Assembly: GCA_903822495.1 (NCBI GenBank) | Contig: CAIJPD010000031.1 | Location: 1-64,000, forward strand | DNA from: an uncultured Chloroflexota bacterium | GTDB lineage: Bacteria; Chloroflexota; Limnocylindria; Limnocylindrales; CSP1-4 | DNA: 64,000 nt | Direction: 5' to 3' | Shown here: positions 1 to 6,753 of the stretch, piece by piece | Position numbering within the stretch: the stretch's first letter is position 1 | Layout: each line of letters opens with the position of its first letter | Notes under the pieces: model-generated | Told to the model about the DNA's origin: nothing | What the model saw: the letters and a program-made list of their open reading frames with translations, nothing else | The model's database searches: none | Made by a program: the position numbers and the translations under genes

Positions 1-48
1 CAGGGGTGCACGATAGTGCTCACCCAGTGGACGTACTGGAGAAACTGC

Positions 49-132
49 GCCGGACTGACCAACGGCGCGTGATTGACCGCCGCGCGCGATCGTCCGCGGT
101 GCCGGACTGACCTACGGCGCGTGATTGACCGC
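49..132. repeat. Duplicated 32-bp direct repeat at the left edge
   Basis: Positions 49-80 and 101-132 are the same 32-base sequence with one difference (a at 61, t at 113), offset by 52 bp. An open frame enters from the left edge (codons from position 3) and reads through the first copy to a TGA at 108-110. The second copy sits after or over that stop in another frame. The frame would give a charged tail (...VLEKLRRTDQRRVIDRR...) and could be the last residues of a gene lying left of the window, but no family was recognised. Seen directly; its origin as a slippage or recombination duplication is inference. Confidence 0.7.
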
Positions 133-181
133 GGCCCCGCCAGGGGCACTCGCCGTCCCTGGTGGCACGGCCCAGAGGCAA

Positions 182-205
182 CCCGGCGTCTCCATGGAAG
201 CCGGG
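182..205 (-). terminator. Possible hairpin after the repeat-rich membrane protein gene
   Basis: CCCGGC (182-187) can pair with GCCGGG (200-205) across a 12-base loop. It lies about 50 bases beyond the minus-strand stop at 255. There is no T-run, so factor-independent termination is only a suggestion. Confidence 0.3.
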
Positions 206-254
206 CTGGTTCAGGTTCAGCTACTACCCCGGAGGCCGTGGCCGGCGGCGGTCG

Positions 255-1508
255 CTACTGGCAGACCTGGACCGTGAATGCTGGACGCAGGTCCGCCACC
301 GACACATTGGCCTGCTTGTCCGTGGCGCGGATACCCAGCTGGATGACATAGGACTGCTGGTTTGGCGGAAACCACCCGGTACCAGCCGCCGCGTCAAGCA
401 TGACGCGCCACGCGTTGCCGCCCATGGGGAACATGGCGGCCGACAGGGGCGCGGCGTCGCCGGCCCGCCGGTACAGGAGAGAGACGGACTCCGTCCCCGA
501 CGGATCGGCAACGGTGACGTCCATCGTCGCCGTGCTCGTGGGCGGGCTGGTGTTCGCCGAGCAGGGGGCCGTAATCGGCACGCCGATGAGTTGCGGGGTC
601 CACGTGAACCCGGTGATCTGGGGGCCGCTTGTGTCGGGCGACGGCCCGGCTGTGGGGGTCGGAGCAGGCGTTGGGAGGGCTGTCGGCGCGGCTGTCGGGG
701 AGGGAGCCGAGGTTGGGGCGGGCGTCGGGGCGGCTGCCGAGGTTGGTGTCGGGACGGGTGTCGGGGCCGCCTGGCTGCTCGGTTGGGCCGCCTGGCTGCT
801 TGGTTGGGCCGCCTGGCTGCTTGGTTGGGCCGCCTGGCTCGCGGCCTGGGTCGCGGCACCGATGGGCGCCGACACCGACGGCGATGACGCGGGAGCCAGG
901 AGGAACGACGCCAAGGGTGCGCCCGAGGCCAGCACGGCCACATGGCTGGGCGATGCGCCAGGCGCGCTGCCGCCGGCTGCGGCGTTGAGGCCCAGGATCG
1001 CGAGGATCACGATGATCGCGATGGCCCCCAGCGGCGGGACCGGCAGGCCACGGAGGAGGCGGTGCGGGGCCGGCACGTCCGGATCGACATACCCATCGTC
1101 GTTCCGCGACCCCCAGCCGCTGGATGCGCCTTGCTGGCCGCCGGATCCGCCGTGCGCGCCACCGGGGCCGGGGTCGGGGTCCAGGCCGAGCAACACGTCC
1201 CAGAAGACGGGGCTGCCCGGATCATCAGGAATCGGCGCCGCGTCGAAGAGGAGGGTCCCACCGTAGCCGCCACCCGGGATCGGGTCGCCGGGCGTCGGCT
1301 GGGACGGCTCAGGGCTGGTCTTGATGGCCATGTCCCCGGGCCCGACATCCATCGAGTAGTCGGGTGCACTGACCCACTCCGTCTCGACGGTGGCGACCAC
1401 GGGGTCACTCGGCACGCGGGGGGTGTCGGAGAGCCCTGGCTCGGCGTTCATGGACCGCCCCGGCCCCGCGATCTGCGGATCGCTGCCGCCCGCCTGGCTA
1501 CGCGCCAT
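255..1508 (-). CDS. Hypothetical single-span membrane protein with Ala/Pro/Ser/Thr-rich stalk and C-terminal beta-rich domain
   Basis: No family was recognised with confidence. The 417-residue product has a polar Gly/Pro/Asp-rich N-terminal part (1-150) and one clear hydrophobic segment at about 160-177. A low-complexity stalk (218-292) carries three QAAQPSS-type repeats followed by (A/T)P-rich sequence. The C-terminal part (about 296-417) is beta-strand-like and resembles bacterial Ig-like modules (pattern DVTVADPSGTESVSLLYRR). The likely topology is cytoplasmic N-terminus, membrane anchor, wall-spanning stalk and an external domain; this is inferred from composition. The ATG at 1508 is the only obvious start. 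It is separated from the downstream ABC operon by about 290 bp, so it is probably an independent unit. Confidence 0.7.
   Translation of the reverse strand: MARSQAGGSDPQIAGPGRSMNAEPGLSDTPRVPSDPVVATVETEWVSAPDYSMDVGPGDMAIKTSPEPSQPTPGDPIPGGGYGGTLLFDAAPIPDDPGSPVFWDVLLGLDPDPGPGGAHGGSGGQQGASSGWGSRNDDGYVDPDVPAPHRLLRGLPVPPLGAIAIIVILAILGLNAAAGGSAPGASPSHVAVLASGAPLASFLLAPASSPSVSAPIGAATQAASQAAQPSSQAAQPSSQAAQPSSQAAPTPVPTPTSAAAPTPAPTSAPSPTAAPTALPTPAPTPTAGPSPDTSGPQITGFTWTPQLIGVPITAPCSANTSPPTSTATMDVTVADPSGTESVSLLYRRAGDAAPLSAAMFPMGGNAWRVMLDAAAGTGWFPPNQQSYVIQLGIRATDKQANVSVADLRPAFTVQVCQ
766..849. repeat. 21-bp tandem repeat inside the stalk region
   Basis: The unit beginning gccgcctggctgct is repeated at 766, 787 and 808, with a degenerate fourth copy from 829. 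The 21-bp period keeps the minus-strand frame and encodes the repeated QAAQPSS heptads of the stalk. Such arrays typically vary in copy number by slippage, which here would change stalk length. Confidence 0.85.
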
Positions 1509-1640
1509 CGTGGCGAACCCCCGGGTGGATGAACAAGGCTCCTCCTGGGTGTGCCGGCGGCGGCAAGCAGATGGCTCAGGCGGGGTGGAGGAGCATCGGC
1601 TCGGGCCGGCCCACGTTCGGCAGGGGGGGTGGTTGCTCCA

Positions 1641-1666
1641 GATCCGGGACGGGACGTCCCGGGATC
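1641..1666. other. Palindrome in the 1509-1799 gap
   Basis: CGGGACGTCCCG (1650-1661) is a perfect 12-bp palindrome. It lies within a longer imperfect dyad (GATCCGGGAC at 1641-1650 against GTCCCGGGATC at 1656-1666). It sits past the minus-strand stop of the ABC ATPase gene (1800) and upstream of the ATG at 1508, so it could be a terminator stem or an operator. The rest of 1509-1799 shows nothing recognisable. Confidence 0.4.
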
Positions 1667-1799
1667 ATACGGCGAGACGCGGCCGCTGATTCCGGACGAC
1701 GGGGCGTGCCGCGACGACCCGGCCTCGGTCCGGTGGCGACCACGCCCGCTTCGGCGGGACGTTCGAGTTCGCCTCGCCGTGATCGCAGGGGCGCCGCGC

Positions 1800-2642
1800 C
1801 TACAGAATCTTGGCCAGGAACGCCTTGGTCCGGTCCTCGGTGGGGTTGGTGAAGAACTGCTCGGGCGTTGCCTCTTCGACGACCCGGCCCTCGTCCATCA
1901 TCACCACGCGGTCTGCCACCTCGCGGGCAAAGCCCATCTCGTGGGTGACGACGATCATCGTCATCCCCTCGTGAGCCAGCTCCTTCATGACCTCGAGCAC
2001 CTCGCCGATCATCTCCGGGTCCAGCGCGCTGGTCGGCTCGTCGAAGAGCAGCAGGGCGGGCTTCATGGCGAGCGCCCTGGCGATCGCCACCCGCTGCTGC
2101 TGACCGCCGGAGAGCTGCGCCGGGTAGGCGTCCTTCTTCTGCGCCAGTCCCACCCGGGCCAGGAGCGCCTCGCCAATCGCCGTGGCCTCGTCCCGCGCAA
2201 TCCCGCGGACCTGCGTGGGCGCCTCGATGATGTTCTCGAGCGCGGTCTTGTGGGGGAACAGGTTGAAGCGCTGGAAGACCATGCCGATCTCCTTGCGCTG
2301 CACGGCGATGCTCGACTCCTTGTCCTCGACCAGCTTGCCCTTGACCTCGCGGTAGCCGATGAGGCGGCCGTTCACCAGGATGCGGCCGCCCTGGATCTTC
2401 TCGAGGTGGTTCACGCAGCGGATGAATGTCGTCTTGCCCGAGCCCGACGGCCCCAGGATGACCACGACCTCGCGGCGCTTCACCGCCAGCGTGACGTCCT
2501 GGAGGACGTGGACCTTGCCGTACCACTTGTCAACGTGCTGCGCGTCCACCATGAGGTCCGCGGTGTCAGCCGGCGCGCCGGCGGCGGCCCCAGGCAGATC
2601 GTGGGTGACGGTGACGTCCGCCTGGTGCCTATCGGCGGTCAT
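1800..2642 (-). CDS. Polar amino-acid ABC transporter ATP-binding protein (GlnQ/HisP family)
   Basis: Cytoplasmic ATPase that drives the importer encoded by the overlapping upstream gene. The 280 residues include Walker A GPSGSGKT (64-71), a Q-loop region near [11 protein letters not shown], the signature LSGGQQQR (177-184), Walker B LLLFDE (197-202) and the H-loop histidine in VVTHE (231-235). The arrangement and the ...ALDPE... and ...FARE.ADR... sequences are characteristic of the polar amino-acid uptake subgroup. A roughly 30-residue N-terminal extension precedes the usual domain start. The ATG overlaps the stop of the solute-binding/permease gene (TCAT on the plus strand), so the two are translationally coupled. 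The substrate cannot be read from the sequence; glutamine, glutamate, histidine or arginine are all possible. Confidence 0.95.
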   Translation of the reverse strand: MTADRHQADVTVTHDLPGAAAGAPADTADLMVDAQHVDKWYGKVHVLQDVTLAVKRREVVVILGPSGSGKTTFIRCVNHLEKIQGGRILVNGRLIGYREVKGKLVEDKESSIAVQRKEIGMVFQRFNLFPHKTALENIIEAPTQVRGIARDEATAIGEALLARVGLAQKKDAYPAQLSGGQQQRVAIARALAMKPALLLFDEPTSALDPEMIGEVLEVMKELAHEGMTMIVVTHEMGFAREVADRVVMMDEGRVVEEATPEQFFTNPTEDRTKAFLAKIL

Positions 2643-4315
2643 CGGATGCCCCCGTTCTGGCCGGCGTGGCGGCCGATCCCGGCCAGCCGCGCCACCAGGC
2701 CCCGGTCCGGCTCGTTGCGGGTGAGGCCCGTGCCGAGCCTCTTCTCGATCCGCCCCTGGACGAAGCCCCAGAGGGTGGTCAGCAACAGGTAGTAGACGCA
2801 GATGCCGATCAGCGGCTCAAACGGCTTGAACGTGCCGCCGTAGCGGTTCTGGGCGAGGAGCAGCAGCTCTGTGACGCCCACGACCGATGCGAGCGACGTG
2901 GTCTTGAGCATGTTGTTGAACTCGTTGCCGAGCGGCGGGACGATCACGCGCAGCGCCTGCGGCAGGACGATGCGCGACATCGTCTTGCCCGGCGTCATGC
3001 CCAGCGACTTGGCGGCCTCGGCCTGACCCGGGTCGACCGACAGGATGCCGGCGCGGATGATCTCGCTCATGTAGGCGCCCTCGTTGATGCCGAGGGCCAG
3101 GGTGGCGGCCAGAAATGCCCCGCCGATCAGCTCGGGCAGGCTGCCGTACTGCTTGGGGAACGGGTCGAGGCCCAGCAGCGACGGGATGCCGTAGTAGAGC
3201 AGGGCGATCTGCACCAGGACCGGCGTGCCCCGGAAGACCCACACGTAGAGGCCGGCCGCGCGCTTGACGACCAGGTTGCGCGAGCGGCTGCCCAGGGCCG
3301 CGAGGAGGCCCAGCAGGATGCCCAGCACCTGCGCCAGCACCGCCATCAGCAGCGTGGTGACAAGTGCCCCGACCAGGACCTCGCGCCAGGTAAAGGTGAA
3401 GTCCAGGAACTCCCTTGAATCGAACCCCATCCGCGCGCCTGCGGCCACGCCGGGACCGGGCGGCTGCACGACGCCTTCGCCAATACCCCACCTGTCGACG
3501 ATGGCCGCCATCGAGCCGTCGGCGACCATCGTGTCGATCGCGGTCCCGATCGCGGCCTTCATGCCGGCGTCGTCCTTGCGCATCGCGATGCCGATGGGCT
3601 GCGGATCGATCGGCGTGCCGCCGACCTCGAACTTGCCGGCGTTGTCCGGGAGGCTGGTGTAGTACGCGACGACGGAGGAGTCGGTGGAGTAGGCATCCAC
3701 GCGGCCGAGGCCGAGCTGCGAGAAGGCGTCGGTGTCCTTCTGGTAGCCCTTGATGTCGATCGGCGCCCTGCCGGCGGCCTTGAGTTCGGCGCTCTTGGCG
3801 GTCAGGGCGTCGAGGTTGGTGCTGCCCAGCTGGACCGCGACGCTCTTGCCGGACAGGTCGTCGAGCGTGTGGATGGCCTTTGGGTTGCCAATCGGCACGA
3901 GCAGTCCCTGGCCGATCTTGAGGTAGTCGACGAAGTCGACCATCTCCCGGCGCTTGGCGGTGTCGTTCAGGCCGGAGATGACGAGGTCGCACTTGCGGGC
4001 CTGGAGGGCCAGGATGATCACATCGAAGGGGGTGTTGTCGACCTCGGCGGTGACGCCCCAGTACGTCGCGATCCGCGCCGCGATGTCGATGTCGGAGCCC
4101 TGCGCCGTTGTGCCGTCGGCCGCGTAGAACTCCTCGGGCGCGAAGCTGACGTCCGTGCAGAAGACCAGCTTGCCGGCGGTCTTGATCCGGTCCGGGGCGG
4201 CCAGCGTGGCGGCGACGCGGGCAGTGGTGGGGGCGGCGGAGGGCGCCGGCGCGCAGCCGCCGGCAGACAGGGCAAGGGCCAGGGCCGCAGCGAGCACGAG
4301 GGCAGATGGTCGCAT
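2639..4315 (-). CDS. Fused amino-acid ABC transporter substrate-binding protein and permease
   Basis: One 558-residue polypeptide combines two components usually made separately. Residues 1-21 form a lipoprotein-like signal ending in AGGC (Cys21). Residues about 45-285 are a bacterial family 3 solute-binding domain (e.g. [33 protein letters not shown]). From about 310 to 530 there is a GlnP-type permease domain with an EAA loop ([20 protein letters not shown], 433-452) that contacts the ATPase. It is the first gene of a two-gene minus-strand operon with the ATPase at 1800-2642. SBP-permease fusions are known for this importer class, mainly in Gram-positive lineages. A promoter-like element lies upstream at 4395-4423. 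Confidence 0.93.
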   Translation of the reverse strand: MRPSALVLAAALALALSAGGCAPAPSAAPTTARVAATLAAPDRIKTAGKLVFCTDVSFAPEEFYAADGTTAQGSDIDIAARIATYWGVTAEVDNTPFDVIILALQARKCDLVISGLNDTAKRREMVDFVDYLKIGQGLLVPIGNPKAIHTLDDLSGKSVAVQLGSTNLDALTAKSAELKAAGRAPIDIKGYQKDTDAFSQLGLGRVDAYSTDSSVVAYYTSLPDNAGKFEVGGTPIDPQPIGIAMRKDDAGMKAAIGTAIDTMVADGSMAAIVDRWGIGEGVVQPPGPGVAAGARMGFDSREFLDFTFTWREVLVGALVTTLLMAVLAQVLGILLGLLAALGSRSRNLVVKRAAGLYVWVFRGTPVLVQIALLYYGIPSLLGLDPFPKQYGSLPELIGGAFLAATLALGINEGAYMSEIIRAGILSVDPGQAEAAKSLGMTPGKTMSRIVLPQALRVIVPPLGNEFNNMLKTTSLASVVGVTELLLLAQNRYGGTFKPFEPLIGICVYYLLLTTLWGFVQGRIEKRLGTGLTRNEPDRGLVARLAGIGRHAGQNGGIR

Positions 4316-4394
4316 TCCGGGCTCCTGTACGGGTGGAGGCTCGTGCCGGCGCAGAGGGCGTCAGGGCGGAGGGTCCGCCGAAGGGACGAACTTG

Positions 4395-4423
4395 ATGAGA
4401 CAGGGTGCGTCCCCGTGCGTCAA
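4395..4423 (-). promoter_or_regulatory. Candidate promoter for the amino-acid ABC operon
   Basis: Read on the minus strand, TTGACG (4423-4418) is followed after 17 bases by TCTCAT (4400-4395): five of six and four of six matches to the sigma-70 -35 and -10 boxes. It sits about 80 bases before the ATG at 4315. Immediately beyond the -35 lies a dyad (4427-4440). Confidence 0.5.
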
Positions 4424-4424
4424 G

Positions 4425-4460
4425 CCCCACTTCGTAGTGGAACACCCCAGTTCGTCGTGG
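4425..4460. promoter_or_regulatory. Tandem dyad elements in the divergent ABC/topoisomerase region
   Basis: Two 16-base copies of CCCCA(C/G)TTCGT(A/C)GTGG lie at 4425-4440 and 4445-4460, two mismatches apart with a 20-bp period. The first contains a perfect dyad, CCACT (4427-4431) with AGTGG (4436-4440) around TCGT. The position next to the minus-strand -35 suggests an operator; the cognate factor is unknown. Confidence 0.4.
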
Positions 4461-4598
4461 GAGCGCGCCGCCGCACCGGTCCGGGGACGCGACCCGATGC
4501 GAGCAAGCCCACCTACACTGGCGGCAACGATCAGGGTCGAGCGAGACCAGGAGCAGGCGGTCACGTGAACCGCGCTGGGCTGCGCGGAGAGCATGGCG

Positions 4599-4651
4599 GG
4601 CCCCGGGGTTTCGCGGGGCCGGGCCCACGGGACCGGGTCCCGATCGGGCCC
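4599..4651 (+). promoter_or_regulatory. Two consecutive GC-rich hairpins in the topoisomerase 5' leader
   Basis: GGCCCCG (4599-4605) pairs with CGGGGCC (4614-4620). Directly after it, GGGCCC (4621-4626) and GGGAC (4629-4633) pair with GTCCC (4637-4641) and GGGCCC (4646-4651). These hairpins end 65 bases before the ATG at 4717. The only promoter-like box seen upstream is TACACT (4514-4519) without a good -35. The leader could act as an attenuator or mRNA stabiliser (inference). The rest of the 401-bp gap 4316-4716 shows nothing else. Confidence 0.4.
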
Positions 4652-4716
4652 ATCGACCAACAGACCAGGCTCTCGACCATCGAGGCGCCAGCAAACCAGC
4701 AGGAGACCGTCGCCGC

Positions 4717-6738
4717 ATGGCCCCTACCACCCGATCCGCCGCCCGCGAGGACTACTCGGACGACGCGATCCAGAACCTGACCGACCGTGAGCATGTCCGG
4801 ACCAAGATGGGCATGTACATCGGCTCGAAGGGGATCGAGGGCCTGCACCAGGTCATCCTGGAGATCGTCAGCAACGGCGTGGATGAGCACCTTGCCGGCT
4901 TCGCCACCGACATCTGGGTCACGATCCACAAGGACCACACGATCGTCGTCCGGGACAACGGGCGCGGCATCCCGATCGGCACCAGCACGACGGCCCACGG
5001 CGAGGAGATGCCCACCCCACAGATGGTCTCGACCGTGCTCAAGGCCGGCGGCAAGTTCGCGGCGGCGGGCACCGGCGGGGCCGGCTACAACTCGAGCGGC
5101 GGCACCCACGGAATCGGGCTGAAGGCGGCGGCCTTCCTGTCGACCCGGTTCGAGCTCGACGTCTGGCGCGATGGCCAGCACTACCACCAGGAGATGACCG
5201 ACGGCGCCGCGGTCATCGCCAGGCCGATCATCAAGCGGGCGAAGGGGGACCGACGCGGGACGCAGGTCGGCTACCGCTTCGATCCCTCGTGCTTTGCCGC
5301 CGATACCCATGTCGATGCCGAGCGGGTCCTCGCCAAGCTGCGCGAGGTCAGCTACCCCTGTCCTGACCTGACGCTCCACTTCGAGGATCAGCGCGCCGAC
5401 ATCGTCGAGACGATTCGCGCGACACGGGGCATCGAGGAGCTGGTCATCCGGCTGGCCGGCGATGACGACCCCCTCTGGAAGAACCCGATCCGCCTGACCC
5501 GCACCATCGAGCTGCCGGCCGGCCACGAGCGCAACTGGCTGCGCGAGACGCCGATCAGCGTGGTGCTGGACGTGGCGATCCTGCCGACCAACTCCACCGC
5601 GCCCGGCGAACGGAGCGCCGCCTACACCAACGTCATCCCCAACCCCGATGGCGGGCGCCACGTGGCCGGCACCAAGTCGGGCATCGCCAAGGCGATGAAG
5701 GGCTACATGTCGGCCAACGCACTCACCAAGAGCGCGGACACCATCGAGACCGTGGACATCCTGCAGGGGCTCGCCTTCGTGGTGGCCGCCACGCTGCCCG
5801 AGCCCTCGTTCGCGGGCCAGCACAAGTCCAAGCTCGACACCCAGGAGATGGAGTCGATCGCCTACGACGCGGTCAAGGACTGGCTGGCCGACTGGCTGAC
5901 CACGCACGAGAAGGACGCCAAGGCCTGGGCCAAGTCCGTCGAGGAGTTCCGCCTGGCGCGGGTCGAGTTCAAGAAGGTCAAGCAGTCGCTCCGCGAGCAG
6001 CGCAAGGGCCGGATCAACGCCCTGTCATCCAAGCTCGCCGCCCACCAGGGCGCACCCGCCGAGCGGGCCGAGCTCTTCATCGTCGAGGGTGACTCGGCCG
6101 GCGGCACGGCCAAGGCCGGGCGGGACTCGCGCTACCAGGCGATCTTCCCGCTGCGTGGCAAGCCCATGAATGTGCTGGGCGCCAAGCTCTCGACGATCGC
6201 GGCGAACATCGAGCTGGCGGCGATGATGGCGGCCGTGGGCCTGGAGCTCCGCGGCGAGTTCGTGGAAGCCGACATCCACTACGGCAAGATCGTCCTGCTG
6301 GCTGACGCCGACCCCGACGGCGGCCACATCAGCCTGCTCCTGCTGCAGTTCCTCATGCAGGAGTTTCCCGACCTGATCCGCACCGGCCGGGTCTACCTGT
6401 GCCGCCCGCCGCTCTTCCGGGTGAGCCACAAGCGAACGGGGGAGGCCCACCTCCTCGCGAACGACGAGACGCTCACCCGGTTCATGAAGGGCAAGCGCGG
6501 CGACGACTGGGAGACCCAGCGGTTCAAGGGCCTGGGCGAGATGAACGACGAACAACTGCGCTACGTCGCCTTTGACCCGGCGACCCGCGGCCCATTCCTC
6601 TACCAGGTCACCTTCGGCGATCATTCGTATGCGTCCGAGCTCATGACCGGGCTGATGGGCAAGGACACCACCTTCAAGCGCGACTGGATCCGCCGCTACG
6701 TCGCGGAGCTTGCCGGCGAGCACGGCACGGCCGCCTGA
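4717..6738 (+). CDS. Type IIA DNA topoisomerase subunit B (GyrB/ParE)
   Basis: ATPase and TOPRIM subunit of gyrase or topoisomerase IV. The 673 residues show the GHKL ATPase motifs: catalytic Glu49 and Mg-binding Asn53 in EIVSNGVDE, DNGRGIP from Asp80, and a GGTHGIGLKAA lid. The transducer Lys lies in GQHKSKL. The TOPRIM motif EGDSAGG (Glu457) and the metal triad DADPD (Asp530/532/534) follow, then QRFKGLGEMN near the end. The TOPRIM variant DADPDGGHI differs from the common DADVDGxHI, and the length is near the shorter ParE/Gram-positive GyrB type without the E. coli insert. It is followed after 15 bp by the A subunit, so the pair is an operon. Gyrase and topo IV roles cannot be separated from this alone. 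Confidence 0.93.
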   Translation: MAPTTRSAAREDYSDDAIQNLTDREHVRTKMGMYIGSKGIEGLHQVILEIVSNGVDEHLAGFATDIWVTIHKDHTIVVRDNGRGIPIGTSTTAHGEEMPTPQMVSTVLKAGGKFAAAGTGGAGYNSSGGTHGIGLKAAAFLSTRFELDVWRDGQHYHQEMTDGAAVIARPIIKRAKGDRRGTQVGYRFDPSCFAADTHVDAERVLAKLREVSYPCPDLTLHFEDQRADIVETIRATRGIEELVIRLAGDDDPLWKNPIRLTRTIELPAGHERNWLRETPISVVLDVAILPTNSTAPGERSAAYTNVIPNPDGGRHVAGTKSGIAKAMKGYMSANALTKSADTIETVDILQGLAFVVAATLPEPSFAGQHKSKLDTQEMESIAYDAVKDWLADWLTTHEKDAKAWAKSVEEFRLARVEFKKVKQSLREQRKGRINALSSKLAAHQGAPAERAELFIVEGDSAGGTAKAGRDSRYQAIFPLRGKPMNVLGAKLSTIAANIELAAMMAAVGLELRGEFVEADIHYGKIVLLADADPDGGHISLLLLQFLMQEFPDLIRTGRVYLCRPPLFRVSHKRTGEAHLLANDETLTRFMKGKRGDDWETQRFKGLGEMNDEQLRYVAFDPATRGPFLYQVTFGDHSYASELMTGLMGKDTTFKRDWIRRYVAELAGEHGTAA

Positions 6739-6753
6739 CAGGAGCACCACCAC

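Noticed and set aside
162-887. Plus-strand frame over the repeat-rich membrane protein
   Set aside because: Composition is Arg/Gly-rich nonsense and lies opposite the better-structured minus-strand protein with a membrane span and Ig-like C-terminus.
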